From: Lodderomyces elongisporus
Taxonomy: Eukaryota > Ascomycota > Pichiomycetes > Serinales > Debaryomycetaceae
Assembly (NCBI RefSeq): GCF_030384665.1
Contig: NC_083673.1
Coordinates: forward strand, 1,125,501 to 1,189,500
Direction: 5' to 3'
DNA length: 64,000 bases
Below the pieces are notes generated by a model. That model was not told where the DNA came from and did no database searches. It saw nothing but the letters and a program-made list of their open reading frames with translations. Within the stretch, counting starts at the first letter, position 1. Every line of letters begins with the position of its first letter. The position numbers and the translations under genes were made by a program. Positions 32,978 through 43,621 of this stretch are shown here, piece by piece.

Positions 32978-33358
32978 ATGAGTACATCGATCACTAATCC
33001 AGACAACTACACACTACGGGACACACTACTCATATCACAACTTCTTCATATTAACAAAATTGCTACAATTGAAGACTTGGAAAAGACCGATCCCAAACTA
33101 ATAACTAAAATTCTTGACGAGTGGAAAAACCACATCTCAACCCGACTAGAAGAGAAGATTATCAAAATCAACACATTGAACCAGTTGAAGGATTTGTATA
33201 AAAGATTTCTTGCGAAATATGGCGTTGGAGACACCGAAAGTTTAGCCAATGTGGTTTATTTCAAACGGATCGAAGAGTTGAAAAAAGTGATTGAAGAAAA
33301 GAAAATCGAGTTCAAAACAGTATTGAACCAGGAAAAGGAGAAAGAGGTAGAGGAGTAA
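32978..33358 (+). CDS. Small helical hypothetical protein
   Basis: A 126-residue ATG ORF with a balanced, charged composition and no low-complexity runs. It is predicted to be almost entirely alpha-helical, with amphipathic segments (TLRDTLLISQLLHINKIATIED, HISTRLEEKIIKINTLNQLKDLYKRFLAKYGV, and a Lys/Glu C-terminal helix), suggesting a small subunit of a larger complex. I do not recognise the family. The open frame extends upstream to 32864 only through a TTG start and the 5' pyrimidine tract, so the ATG at 32978 is used. The codon composition and absence of repeats make it a likely real gene. Confidence 0.7.
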   Translation: MSTSITNPDNYTLRDTLLISQLLHINKIATIEDLEKTDPKLITKILDEWKNHISTRLEEKIIKINTLNQLKDLYKRFLAKYGVGDTESLANVVYFKRIEELKKVIEEKKIEFKTVLNQEKEKEVEE

Positions 33359-33847
33359 AAAAAGTTAACAGCTGATTCAGCAACTCATACTCTTCTAGTG
33401 TCGTTTGTCATTCTTTCATTCTTTTGAAAAGGAAGACAAAAAAAAAAAGTAAGAGCAAACAACAACTGATTCTGTGATATATCTTTATAAAATACTTATG
33501 GCAGCTTAATGGTGTGTATTTTGCCAGTTCAATCATGATATTCAATTACATCTTCTCACAACGCTAAAGGATTGATTAAACCCACAAACCCACACACACT
33601 CAGACACACACACAGACACACACACACCATCGCACTCACTCATATAGGTACGAATGAAAATAAAAAAAGGAAAAAAAAAAAGAATTCAAAAATTCAAAAA
33701 CAAAATAATAGAAAAAAAATTAAAATGAGTGCGAAAATCGCGTTTTGAGAACCATCTCGAAATTTAGCCAATGCTCATCAACTGGCTTCAAATCCGATTA
33801 TCATCTTTATAACCTCAACCTCTCTTACTATTATCCACTTACGAATT
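33359..33847. promoter_or_regulatory. JIP5 upstream region
   Basis: 489 bp, AT-rich, with a CACA run (33585-33626) and A tracts. CTCATC (33774-33779, GATGAG on the other strand) lies 9 bp from GAAATTT (33759-33765), a weaker version of the PAC/RRPE pairing seen before YTM1. A seven-codon ATG uORF (33725-33748) ends 99 bp before the JIP5 ATG. Confidence 0.4.
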
Positions 33848-35602
33848 ATGGGTAAAAAAAAGAATAATTCTTCCAATGCTGCTCACGTATTAGAATCGTC
33901 GGTAGCTCCTATTTTGGAACTCAACTTCACTGACCCGTTATTCACTACTGCGGCTCATCCCACAAAGCCATTGCTCATCTCGGGTTTTGCCACAGGTCAT
34001 CTCTATTGCAATTCATATAATGGCGAAAAGCTAGAGGAACTTGAACAAGTGAATAGAGAAAAAGCCATTGAACGCCAGCAAAAGGCTTACGAGGCTGGAA
34101 CAATCACACACGTGAACAAATCGGTATCGCAACTGAAGAGTAAATGGTGGACGACATTCAATGATATCAAGGATGTGCCCAGCAAAGGCGAAGACCTGGT
34201 CAATGTCCAGACAAATTGGAAAACAAAAAGGCACAAGGGATCATGTCGACATGCAATTTTTGACCCTAGGACCGATTGCCTTGGAGACTACTTGTATACT
34301 TGTGGTACCGACAATATCATCAAGAAGGCTGCCACAGAGACAGGTAAAGTCGTGGGGAAAGTAGATGTGGTTGCTGATTATTCAAGCGCAAAGGACAAAC
34401 TAACCAAATTGTGTCATTCAACTACACATCCGTTCCTCTTGTCTGGAACCGAGGACGGCCATGTTTTGGTCTATGATTCGTCAAACTTGGGCGGAACAAA
34501 CAAAATCAAATTCAAAGTCGAACTGGCACACGATGACTCTATCAACCATATTCTTAGCATGCCTGCAGTATCACCATATCACTACCTCACTTTGGGCTCA
34601 ACAACCTTATCACACATTGATATACGAAAGGGAATTATTACCCAATCTGATGACCAAGAAGACGAATTATTAGCAATGTCATACACTACGGATGAATTGA
34701 GCGAAAACAAGAACGATACGGTATTGGTGAGTCACGGCGAAGGTATAATCACCATTTGGAAGAATTCTAAAAACAAATTAGCCGATCAATTGACAAGGAT
34801 TAAAGTGAACAAGACCGCATCCATTGACGCGATCGTACCAACCATGAACAATGACGATGAGAATGGAATGGCAAGTTCAGTATGGTGCGGTGACAGCGAG
34901 GGGCTTTTACATCGTGTAAATTACAAGAGAGGTAGAGTGGTAGAGACGAGGTTACATTCTGTAGCACGTGGTAAATCAGGCGCAGTTGATGAGGTTGGCG
35001 TATTGGACATTGATTATGATTATAGGTTGATCTCTGCTGGTATGGATAGTTTGAAGATTTGGTCAAACAGGTATTCAGATGACCAAGAAGAGGAGGAGGA
35101 GGAGGAAGAGGAGGAAGAAGAAGAAGAAGATAGTGTCAGTGGAACTGATAGTGGTAGCGATGAGGAAAGTTTTTCAGATATATCTTCTGTGGATTTTGAT
35201 TCTGAGAATAATGACGATGGTGAAGAATTACTGGACAAAGAGCAATGGGAAGATGTAGAGGATGAAGATATTCCAGTTGGAACAGATGGAAGTACAAGAA
35301 ATGAGGAAAATAAAGATAATACGAAATCAGAATATATTCTACCATTCAAACGAAAGAGAAGAGATTTCTCCGAGGTCATTACCAAACCAAAAAAGAAACT
35401 GATAGATATCAATAAGTTGACTAAACCATCAAAGAAAGAAGATGATGGAGATGACAATAACAAGAGTTTGCAGGAACAAGAAAAGGCAGAAGAGGTGCCC
35501 CAATTTAAGAAACAAAAAGTAAAGGAGAAGAAAGTTACTGCAAAGCAATTGAGGAATATGCAAAAACATGAGCATGGAATCAGGAAGTTTGAGGGATTAT
35601 AA
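33848..35602 (+). CDS. JIP5: WD repeat-containing protein Jip5
   Basis: A 584-residue nucleolar WD40 protein. The start [37 protein letters not shown] and the block [17 protein letters not shown] are characteristic of the Jip5 family, which is needed for 60S ribosome biogenesis. About six weak WD blades span residues 20-410. A long acidic run (about 15 Glu, near 35090-35128) follows, then an acidic Ser/Asp/Glu segment, and a basic Lys-rich tail ([32 protein letters not shown]) suited to nucleolar targeting. The poly-Glu run is a GAG/GAA microsatellite and may vary in length. Start is the first ATG with a Lys-rich opening (MGKKKNN). Confidence 0.93.
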   Translation: MGKKKNNSSNAAHVLESSVAPILELNFTDPLFTTAAHPTKPLLISGFATGHLYCNSYNGEKLEELEQVNREKAIERQQKAYEAGTITHVNKSVSQLKSKWWTTFNDIKDVPSKGEDLVNVQTNWKTKRHKGSCRHAIFDPRTDCLGDYLYTCGTDNIIKKAATETGKVVGKVDVVADYSSAKDKLTKLCHSTTHPFLLSGTEDGHVLVYDSSNLGGTNKIKFKVELAHDDSINHILSMPAVSPYHYLTLGSTTLSHIDIRKGIITQSDDQEDELLAMSYTTDELSENKNDTVLVSHGEGIITIWKNSKNKLADQLTRIKVNKTASIDAIVPTMNNDDENGMASSVWCGDSEGLLHRVNYKRGRVVETRLHSVARGKSGAVDEVGVLDIDYDYRLISAGMDSLKIWSNRYSDDQEEEEEEEEEEEEEEDSVSGTDSGSDEESFSDISSVDFDSENNDDGEELLDKEQWEDVEDEDIPVGTDGSTRNEENKDNTKSEYILPFKRKRRDFSEVITKPKKKLIDINKLTKPSKKEDDGDDNNKSLQEQEKAEEVPQFKKQKVKEKKVTAKQLRNMQKHEHGIRKFEGL

Positions 35603-36185
35603 GATAACTATACAGATATGAAGGATTCAATTAGATGGATTACATTTTCTATATACGAATGATATTTAAAAAGCTAATATATATATTGACTTTGCATTTA
35701 CTTTAGAATTTCTGATTTTTCTTTTTTTTCCTCAATTTATTATATATTTTCTGAATTTTTTTCATTTATTTTTATTTTATCTTTACACTGTTTAAACCCG
35801 AGCTCTACTTTCATATTACTCTTCGAGATATATATTGTCAATTTTCGAAACTATATCTGTATCACAATCTTATCAATGTATCTCTGATGCGAGGAAGTAC
35901 CAAAGTTGTGCTTGGCTTCGTCTAGTGCTTAGTTTAGGTTGCGCAGTCTTATCAGTATTTACTTTTTTTTTTTTATTTTTTTTATTATTTTTTTCCTTTT
36001 CTTCTCTCCACAATTCTCCATCACTATCCGACAAATACAGCAAAATTCTTTATAAAGTCTGGGTCCTGGGTTTAGAACAAAGCACAAAGCATCACTTACA
36101 TTAAGACCTACTTATAGACACTTTTATTTATATAAATTATCTCAGAGATTGATATTACAGGTATCGACTTATTGCCGTCATTGAT
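35603..36185. other. Intergenic JIP5/YMR1
   Basis: 583 bp of AT-rich DNA with T tracts (35716-35770, 35958-36000). No ORF of note and no recognisable motif; it should contain the JIP5 terminator and the YMR1 promoter. Confidence 0.4.
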
Positions 36186-38912
36186 ATGGAGAAAGTGTTT
36201 ACAGTCAACAATGTTGTGTTGAATCGACGGGGGCTGCATATTTTGGGAACACTCATTTTATCGTCGTATCACTTGGTATTCACTTTTCAATCGCCCACTA
36301 CCGATACAAATACTAGTACAAATACTAGTACTAGTACTAATACAGCAACTAATTCTAATACTTCTGCCACACCATCATCAATAGTGGCTCAAAAGCCTCC
36401 ACCACAAAAAGAGATCTGGATATGCTATCCAATAATTGAACGAATATCGAAAGCTCGCGGATCTACTTGGTTGAATAACAACCCATCTAATGATAGTAAC
36501 GACCGTCATTCGTCGTCAAACTCGTTGCGGAAAAGTATAGGCTCTACAGCCCCGAAATTTGAAGGGTTTGACAATTATAGTGCTTCGCATATTAGATTGC
36601 AATGTAAGGACTTTACATACTTTTCTTTTGATTTCAAAAATGACTTGATATGCTGTGAGGTGTTTAATAAGATGAGCTCATTGATCACGAGGAGCAAGGT
36701 TGAAAACAGCAACAACAATAACAACAACAACAACAACAACAACAACAATAGCCTCAAACTGTTCTATGCGTACTCGTACGTGCCTAATAGTATTGAACAA
36801 AACCTACCAGTGAAAGGTTGGGACTTGTATGACCCTTTTGAAGAATACGACAGGCTAGGACTTCTACCCAAAGATGGAAAGTTCTGGCAGGTGACAAACA
36901 TTAATGAAGATTACAAATTTTGTCCTTCGTATCCGCGGTATATGATTGTTCCCGGGTCAATATCCGATAATGTCTTGAAACATGCTGGGAAGTTTAGATC
37001 AAAGCAAAGAATTCCTGCCGTGGTGTACAAACACAAGGGTAATGTTAACGGGAATGTTATTGCTCGATGTGCGCAACCTTTGGTTGGTCTCAATTTGCAG
37101 AACCGATCTATACAAGACGAGAAGTTAATTGGAGAGATTTTCCACTCGCAAGAGTTGGAGAGAAACTCAAGAATCGCAGCAACAGCTGAGGATAGTGAGA
37201 ATAATGATAGGGACAGCGATAGTGATGTCGAGTACCAGTCGCAACAGCCACAACGTAATTTGCTTGTTGACCTTCGACCAATCACCAACGCGATGGCTCA
37301 ACATGCCTTGGGAGCTGGTACCGAAAATGTCGACAATTACAGAAACAAAAAATTGCATAGCGATGCGTATAGCAAAGACAATGGACATGGAAATGGTAAC
37401 TCATTAAATACCACGCGACATGTTAGGCAAGTGGATAAAATATTTTGTAACATTGATAATATCCATGTTGTACGAGACTCTTTGAATAAGTTGACTACGA
37501 TACTTAATGATCTTGATAAATATCTGCCGCCTCAAGCGTCGCTATTGCCGGCACAAAATCAATCGTCAAAGGTGTCCTCACAACATGAAGATGACCAAAT
37601 AGAAAAAGAAAATGAAAAAAAAGAAGAAAAAGAAAAAGAAAGAGAAAAAGAAACAGAAACAGAAACAGAAAAAGAACAAAAACAAAGAGAAAAACAGCAG
37701 CAACTTAAACACCGGCTGATGAAGCAACTAAATGGTTCATCCTCGACTGCGCTTCAACAGGCATTAACAAAGACCCAGTGGTTGCATAGACTTTCCATTA
37801 TCCTTCAATCGGTTGATCGAATAATCAAATCCATTCATTTAAACAACACAAATGTGATTATTCATTGTTCTGATGGTTGGGATAGGACTTCACAAGTATC
37901 TGCACTAGCGCAACTATGCCTTGACCCGTATTATAGAACAACAAGGGGGTTTATGATTCTTATTGAGAAGGAATGGGGTAGTTTTGGTTTCAAGTTTAAA
38001 ACAAGGGCTGATCATGGTGGCTGCATAGGCGCTGTTACAAAAAAGGAAAAGTACACGTACCCTGGTCCCAACTCCGCCAATACTAGTACTAGTACTACTA
38101 CTCCTACTAGTACTACTAATACAAACCATACCGAATTGGAACAATCTGAATCGGTGACTGGGGGTCAATCATTGTTGGAAACACAGTTGCTACCTGAAAA
38201 TTCCACAATGTTGGACAGTAAACCACTCGCCGACTTTTCTAGTAATGCAGCTGCTAGCGTGTCATCGTTTTTCCAAAAAGCAGCCAAAGCAGCTCGCGAT
38301 TTGAAGAACACGGCACAAAATGGATTGTCAAATTTTCCAGTAGACGAGTTTGGTGATTCCTTTATTAAGGATCTGGCTTCAAACAAGACGCTGTCGAGTA
38401 TATCTTTTTCATCAAGCACATATAGTGGCAGTAGCGAAAGGTCACCAGTTTTCCATCAATTCCTTGATTGCATCTATCAGATATACCGCCAAAAGCCCAG
38501 TTGTTTTGAATTTAATTCACGTTTTTTGAAGAGGTTGCTTTACCATTATTATTCGTGCCAATATGGGTCGTTTTTGTGCGACTCGGAGAGGGAAATGAGG
38601 CAAGTTTATAAAGTTGATGAGTCTACAGTTTCAGTTTGGGACTACTTCAACTCAAGACCGCAAGAGTTTAAAAACCCTTTATATGCAGGTAACCAGCTGA
38701 CACAAGCACAAATACAAGCAAAGATTGGCGAATTCGCAGTTGATGGCGAGGATAGCGACGTCGTTAACAATAATAGTGAGAATAACGGAGTAGTGTTTTT
38801 TAATTCTGCCGACGTCAAGTGGTGGTTTGAATTATATGGTCGCACCGATGAAGAGATGAATGGGCTATCAAATTCATTGGAACGTAAATTTGCTCGAATG
38901 GCAACAAAATGA
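36186..38912 (+). CDS. YMR1: Myotubularin-family phosphoinositide 3-phosphatase
   Basis: A 908-residue myotubularin. The N-terminus is the PH-GRAM-type domain (VNNVVLNRRGLHILGTLILSSYHLVF). The catalytic loop HCSDGWDRTSQ carries the nucleophile Cys561 in the CX5R motif, followed by KEWGSFGFKFKTRADHG. It would remove the 3-phosphate from PI(3)P and PI(3,5)P2 and so control endosome and vacuole trafficking. The C-terminal part includes the DCIYQIYRQKPSCFEFNSRFL block. It is longer than S. cerevisiae Ymr1 (688 residues) because of inserts: Thr/Ser/Asn runs at about 40-60, poly-Asn near 178-190, a Glu/Lys run at about 475-505, and a Thr/Ser run after the catalytic loop. All catalytic residues are intact. 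Confidence 0.95.
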   Translation: MEKVFTVNNVVLNRRGLHILGTLILSSYHLVFTFQSPTTDTNTSTNTSTSTNTATNSNTSATPSSIVAQKPPPQKEIWICYPIIERISKARGSTWLNNNPSNDSNDRHSSSNSLRKSIGSTAPKFEGFDNYSASHIRLQCKDFTYFSFDFKNDLICCEVFNKMSSLITRSKVENSNNNNNNNNNNNNNSLKLFYAYSYVPNSIEQNLPVKGWDLYDPFEEYDRLGLLPKDGKFWQVTNINEDYKFCPSYPRYMIVPGSISDNVLKHAGKFRSKQRIPAVVYKHKGNVNGNVIARCAQPLVGLNLQNRSIQDEKLIGEIFHSQELERNSRIAATAEDSENNDRDSDSDVEYQSQQPQRNLLVDLRPITNAMAQHALGAGTENVDNYRNKKLHSDAYSKDNGHGNGNSLNTTRHVRQVDKIFCNIDNIHVVRDSLNKLTTILNDLDKYLPPQASLLPAQNQSSKVSSQHEDDQIEKENEKKEEKEKEREKETETETEKEQKQREKQQQLKHRLMKQLNGSSSTALQQALTKTQWLHRLSIILQSVDRIIKSIHLNNTNVIIHCSDGWDRTSQVSALAQLCLDPYYRTTRGFMILIEKEWGSFGFKFKTRADHGGCIGAVTKKEKYTYPGPNSANTSTSTTTPTSTTNTNHTELEQSESVTGGQSLLETQLLPENSTMLDSKPLADFSSNAAASVSSFFQKAAKAARDLKNTAQNGLSNFPVDEFGDSFIKDLASNKTLSSISFSSSTYSGSSERSPVFHQFLDCIYQIYRQKPSCFEFNSRFLKRLLYHYYSCQYGSFLCDSEREMRQVYKVDESTVSVWDYFNSRPQEFKNPLYAGNQLTQAQIQAKIGEFAVDGEDSDVVNNNSENNGVVFFNSADVKWWFELYGRTDEEMNGLSNSLERKFARMATK

Positions 38913-39446
38913 AAATGAAATTATAATAAACAAACATAAACAAGAATAAACAAAAATTAACAAAAATATACTACATTTGCGTCTTTGTATTATTTTTTTT
39001 TTTTGGCTTAATAGCTCCATAAAGCTTAGTTCATGTTTCCATTTTGTCAAGTAGTCAGGTGATCTCTTGTTATAGCTATTGTTGTGCTTTATTTATTTAT
39101 TTACTTATTTATTTGTTCTTTTTCTTTTTCATTATCATTTTCGTTTTCATTTTTTTTTTGGCTCTTTTGTACATGAATATTCCGATGTCGATAATGTCAA
39201 CGAAGCGTTCTGCTAAAACTTGTGTTATTTTTTTTGTGTAATGTAGATCAAATAGATAAAAGAGAGAGATTACTGAAATCAAATGGGTAAACGAAAAATC
39301 AAGAGAGAAAGCGGAAAGCTACAAAAAAAATAAAAATGAGGAGCAAAAAATAGCTATTACAACCAGAATAAGATACACATTCTTTTTGCCTTTTGCCTTT
39401 TGCCTTTTTCCTTTTTCCTTTTTCCTTTCTTCTTCTTCTTCTTCTT

Positions 39447-39481
<35 letters not shown>

Positions 39482-39517
39482 TGGGTCAAATTGAATTTTC
39501 GCCAACTTGATATTGCA
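38913..39517. other. Intergenic YMR1/AFG1-like
   Basis: 605 bp with TTA/TTTC tracts (39090-39160) and, next to the downstream ATG, CTTTTTCC repeats plus a long TTC array (39427-39475). The downstream reading frame is open through the TTC array, which would encode poly-Ser, but contains no ATG there. Confidence 0.5.
39427..39475 (+). repeat. (TTC)n microsatellite
   Basis: About 16 uninterrupted TTC units immediately upstream of the AFG1-like start, within an all-pyrimidine stretch. It is probably in the 5' UTR or core promoter and likely to be length-polymorphic. Confidence 0.85.
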
Positions 39518-41641
39518 ATGAGAGTTCCAACACTTTGGAATGTAGTATTCCTTCAACGTGGCTGTTATTCTATAGCAATATTAGGAAGTGGCACTCAAGG
39601 AGTTGATGGTAGACTTCCCCTTTACCCACAATCACATGCACTTACTGCCACAAATAAAGAAAATTTTCCTAAACATCTGCCCAACAGCACATCCGTTGCA
39701 ATCACTGACCCATATGTGATCTACCAAAACTATATTCTGCTGGGACTTTTGGAAAAAGACGAGTCTCAGCTTCGCGTCATGAAAGAGTTTCAAAAACTAT
39801 ACCACCGAGTCATTGACTATACACCGCCAGAGGAATTGTCTATTAGATTGAGTCTCATCTTACGAGATATCGAAATGAGACAAATAGAGCATGACCGTTA
39901 TGCCAAACTGCCCCTACGGTACTTGAGAAAATCACCAGAAAAGGAGAGAAAGTCAATGATTAGATTTATGACTGATGAAGAAGAGTTGCGCAATTTCGCA
40001 TCACCGCAAGGACTATTAATCAATGGCGATGTAGGGTCCGGGAAGTCCTTGTTGATGGATATATTTGCTTCGTCGTTACCGCACAAGTCCAAAATGCGAT
40101 GGCATTATAACAATTTTATCCTTTGGGTGTTTAATGAAATGCACACAATCCAACAACACCGATCCAGAACAATGGATAAATATTCGTTAGACCAGAAACA
40201 TAGCTCTAAATATACAATGGAGAATGAGTTTATTTTATATGAAGTTGCACAAAAGATGATACAGAAAAATACGATTTTGATGCTTGATGAGTTTGTGCTA
40301 CCTGATATTGCAAGCGCCAATATAATCAAGATTTTGTTTACATTCTATTTCAAGTTGGGTGGGGTATTGGTTGCTACTTCCAATAAACTCCCCGAAGAGC
40401 TTTACTCTACACAATTCCACAAGCTCAAATTCAAAAGCTTTGTGGGAATTTTGAATTCAAGATGTAATTCTATTGACATGAAGTCGGGAAAAGATTATCG
40501 TACATATTTTGCTAGCGAATCTACACAGGAACCATATTTGGTGGTGAAAAAGGATAATGCAAACGAAGAGAAAGAATGGGACACAATGATCAAAACTAAA
40601 GCCTTGGGTATATCACCAAATTCACTGGAGATGTCCAAACCTATAAAGGAACTAGGTCGGCCATCAAAAGTTACGGTTTACAATCGAGATACTCATATCC
40701 CACTCACCTTCCACAACGACACTATATGTTATTTGGAGTTTGAAGAGATATGTCAAGGTTTAACCTCGGCATCCGATTACATCACCATTGCGTCCAAGTA
40801 CAGAACAATCATTCTTGACAATGTACCAATTATGACGACGAAAATGAAGAACGAGGCACGGAGGTTTATCACTTTGCTTGATGCCATATATGAAGCGCGA
40901 TGTCAGTTTTTTATGAGGTCCCAAGTTGATGTTGACTACTTATTCTTTCCCGACGCATTAAAAGTTGAGGATGATAAATTCATTGAGTACTTAAAGATCC
41001 ATCTCAAATTTGAAGGGAACGAGGATAGGTTAGAAGTTCAAGATGAAGAAATGTTTGCCAAAACTGCCATTGCTATGGAGAATCCATATAGGCCTAATAT
41101 TGCCTCATATGATCAAGAGAATACCGAGTTTTACAGCGAGGAAAAAAATTATAGAGAAGGTGTAGCAAGAAAAAGCAATTATGCAAATATTAAAGTTTTT
41201 ACCGGAGACGATGAAAAGTTTGCCTTTAAGCGAGCTGTGTCAAGAATCAGGGAAATGGTTGGTTCTGATATTTGGAGAAAACAAAGTCGTTGGGTCCCTA
41301 TAGACGATTCGATGCGACCATGGGAGAATGTATTAAGCAAGAAAGAGGATTATATTAACCGTCAACAAAACTCCAAAATGGAAGATCTGATACGACTCAA
41401 ACAGTTGTTGGAAGAAAAGTCTGTAAGTGAAATTACAAAAGAGATTAGTGATACTTTGCCGAGACAATATTCTCTGAATCAAACGATTCCGTTTCGGTTG
41501 TTTAACTCAAAGATTGCGCCCGTGTTCAGCAGTTTACTGCATTTTTGGGCTATGGGACCATGGAACAGCGAGCAAGGCAAAAGATTAAAGGATAGTATAG
41601 GCAAGTCCTGGATACGATCAAGTATTAGAAATGATAAATAG
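39518..41641 (+). CDS. AFG1-family mitochondrial AAA ATPase
   Basis: A 707-residue AFG1/LACE1-type AAA ATPase. Walker A GDVGSGKS is at about 170-177 and Walker B ILMLDEF at about 254-260, followed by the sensor-like VATSNKLPEELY and the FVGILNSRCNSIDMKSGKDYR block diagnostic of the family. Afg1 proteins sit at the mitochondrial inner membrane and help degrade or handle respiratory-chain subunits. The ATG at 39518 opens a presequence-like N-terminus (MRVPTLWNVVFLQRGCYSIA). It is clearly longer than S. cerevisiae Afg1 (about 509 residues), with a C-terminal extension of unknown role. Two adjacent CTG codons at 39737-39742 fall where family members have a polar residue ahead of the Gly-x-Leu-x-x-Asp segment. 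Confidence 0.88.
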   Translation: MRVPTLWNVVFLQRGCYSIAILGSGTQGVDGRLPLYPQSHALTATNKENFPKHLPNSTSVAITDPYVIYQNYILLGLLEKDESQLRVMKEFQKLYHRVIDYTPPEELSIRLSLILRDIEMRQIEHDRYAKLPLRYLRKSPEKERKSMIRFMTDEEELRNFASPQGLLINGDVGSGKSLLMDIFASSLPHKSKMRWHYNNFILWVFNEMHTIQQHRSRTMDKYSLDQKHSSKYTMENEFILYEVAQKMIQKNTILMLDEFVLPDIASANIIKILFTFYFKLGGVLVATSNKLPEELYSTQFHKLKFKSFVGILNSRCNSIDMKSGKDYRTYFASESTQEPYLVVKKDNANEEKEWDTMIKTKALGISPNSLEMSKPIKELGRPSKVTVYNRDTHIPLTFHNDTICYLEFEEICQGLTSASDYITIASKYRTIILDNVPIMTTKMKNEARRFITLLDAIYEARCQFFMRSQVDVDYLFFPDALKVEDDKFIEYLKIHLKFEGNEDRLEVQDEEMFAKTAIAMENPYRPNIASYDQENTEFYSEEKNYREGVARKSNYANIKVFTGDDEKFAFKRAVSRIREMVGSDIWRKQSRWVPIDDSMRPWENVLSKKEDYINRQQNSKMEDLIRLKQLLEEKSVSEITKEISDTLPRQYSLNQTIPFRLFNSKIAPVFSSLLHFWAMGPWNSEQGKRLKDSIGKSWIRSSIRNDK

Positions 41642-42072
41642 AGTATAGGGATGATAAATGATGGTTTAACTTTTGTATACAGGTAAGTCTTACAATCGAT
41701 CTATTTGTCTATAAATAGTACTCTAGCTCTCATTTTTGTCTTGTCGCTGATATTTTTTCTTCTCTCACTCTCTCTCACTCTCTCACTCATTCTCTTTCTC
41801 TCCCCCACACACAAGCACTTTTTTTTAACGTCTCGTTATTATACATACATCATGATTCTGTATTTTTTTTTTTTTGCTTTGGAAAAGTGGAGTCAGGAAT
41901 CAAAATCCACACATCCGTTTTTCTTCAACACTTCATATATCAAACCATCCATCGTGAACAACTCACACTTTAAAAATAATAATTTTTTTTTTCATCCTTG
42001 CCTTTATATTCTTTGTTCTTTACTTTACTTTTCCCTTCCTTCCTCCCGTCCCACCTATTTCCATCATTCATC
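41642..42072. other. Intergenic before first CMD-like gene
   Basis: 431 bp with CTCTCA repeats (41760-41805), T tracts, and a pyrimidine-rich leader (42010-42055) running up to the ATG. No ORF or clear motif. Confidence 0.4.
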
Positions 42073-43086
42073 ATGAGCATCTTAACAGCAGAAAGATTAG
42101 TTAGCCTTGCATATAAATATCCACACCTCAAAGCAACCTGGTACCTCATTGCTACTGCTTGCTTGACGGTTGTTAACCAGCCACAGGAGATCCCCAAAGT
42201 CTACCATTTTGCATTACGTCAGCAATTACTTGAAGACCCCTCCCCCACAGGCACTTCATCATCTAGTTTGCTTACAGACTATCACCTTATAAGGCTTGCG
42301 CAGGACTCAATTAATTCGGCAAAAAAGTACCAGGATCTCTCAGCTGTTGGTGTTAATCTTCCTGACGTTTTAATTCCTCATGGCTATTATGAAGAACTTC
42401 CACTTGCATTCAAGTTTTCCAAAAACGAAGATATACATCACATGCAGGATGAGTTGACTTCGCGATTTAGAGAAGTTATTTTGAAAAGTATTGCTCTTAG
42501 TGGGTTACCCAAAGCAATCAATGCATTGATGATATTGAAAACTGTGACACCCTCAAATCTTAAACCTGGTGTATACCCAGAAAGACCATGCATTGTTAGA
42601 CCAGGATATATGCCATCGGCATCCATTATCAGTGAAGATGCGTGCGGCACGAGCTTTGAAGATAACTCAGAAGACACAATCAATGGCCCAGTATCTGAGG
42701 CATCTATCAATAGACAACAAATAGTACAGGACTTGGCTAGGGGCTCAAGCTTTTGGCAAAAAGTCTATGGAAAAATAAGCGCAAGAGTTAAGAACCAAAT
42801 GGCAACGGCATATCCCGACTTATGGGAGTTTGCTTACCTCCACGTGTATGCACCTTTGCTTAGCTTTACAAAGATTATCTCTGCAAAGGAAACATCGCTT
42901 TGCGTGGTTGCTTGCTTAATACCACAGGATGTGAACCCTCAGTTGAAAGGACATTTAAAAGGCGCAGTTAATAATGGTGCTACAAAGGAAGAGTTGGAGG
43001 ATGTTCGAAATCTAGTGTTTAGTATATGTGATTGGAGCGGTGGTGTAAAATGGAAGAATGGTAAAGAAGGCGTAGCTAAATTGTAG
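42073..43086 (+). CDS. AhpD/CMD-like protein with peroxisomal PTS1 (-AKL), copy 1
   Basis: A 337-residue protein of the AhpD-like / carboxymuconolactone-decarboxylase superfamily. The C-terminal half has the helical signature LKGHLKGAVNNGATKEELEDVRNL, matching the family pattern H-x(3)-A-x(2)-G-x-T-x-E-E (His294). There is no AhpD-type CxxC, so peroxiredoxin-reductase activity is unlikely. The protein ends in -AKL, a canonical type 1 peroxisomal targeting signal. I believe S. cerevisiae Pxp2 (YJR111C) is a peroxisomal protein of this kind; the substrate is unknown. The ATG at 42073 replaces an upstream TTG. A very similar gene follows in tandem, 535 bp downstream on the same strand. Confidence 0.82.
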   Translation: MSILTAERLVSLAYKYPHLKATWYLIATACLTVVNQPQEIPKVYHFALRQQLLEDPSPTGTSSSSLLTDYHLIRLAQDSINSAKKYQDLSAVGVNLPDVLIPHGYYEELPLAFKFSKNEDIHHMQDELTSRFREVILKSIALSGLPKAINALMILKTVTPSNLKPGVYPERPCIVRPGYMPSASIISEDACGTSFEDNSEDTINGPVSEASINRQQIVQDLARGSSFWQKVYGKISARVKNQMATAYPDLWEFAYLHVYAPLLSFTKIISAKETSLCVVACLIPQDVNPQLKGHLKGAVNNGATKEELEDVRNLVFSICDWSGGVKWKNGKEGVAKL

Positions 43087-43621
43087 CAGCTAGTTAATGG
43101 GGAATATAGAGATTTGGTCACTAACACATTAGTGGTTTTAAGATAAATTACGTATATTATTCTCTTTTTTTTTAAAAAAAAAAACAAAGCAAAATAAAAA
43201 CAACATGAAAATACTTATATAAGTTGGTGTTGGCTTTATGCCTTTAAATATTTACCAATCATTGGTTTCTGTTTCAACGGTTACCCCGGATTCCTCTTTT
43301 CTTCCTTTTTTTGAATTTTGATTTGTGATTTTTTTTTTTTTTGGTTTTTCTAAAAAAAAAATTAAATTTAAAATTAAAAATGAGAATAAGAAATTCGTGT
43401 ACAAATTCACACAAATCACAAAAGTAGAGACTTCTACCCCATAAATATCAGACACACATACACTGTGTTTGAACAAAGGACCGAGGCTTCACGATAGTAG
43501 TGCACAATCTGTTTAGACGATAGCTGATTTCAACTATACAACTGTGGACAAGTTATACAAGCTTTACCTTATTTTGAATTGTGCTATATTCTTTACTACT
43601 TTATACACAAAACATCGTGAA
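43087..43621. other. Spacer between the tandem paralogues
   Basis: 535 bp of AT-rich DNA with poly-A and poly-T tracts (43165-43200, 43328-43375). It shows no obvious leftover of the coding duplication. The downstream frame is open from 43544 via GTG but has no ATG before 43622. Confidence 0.45.
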
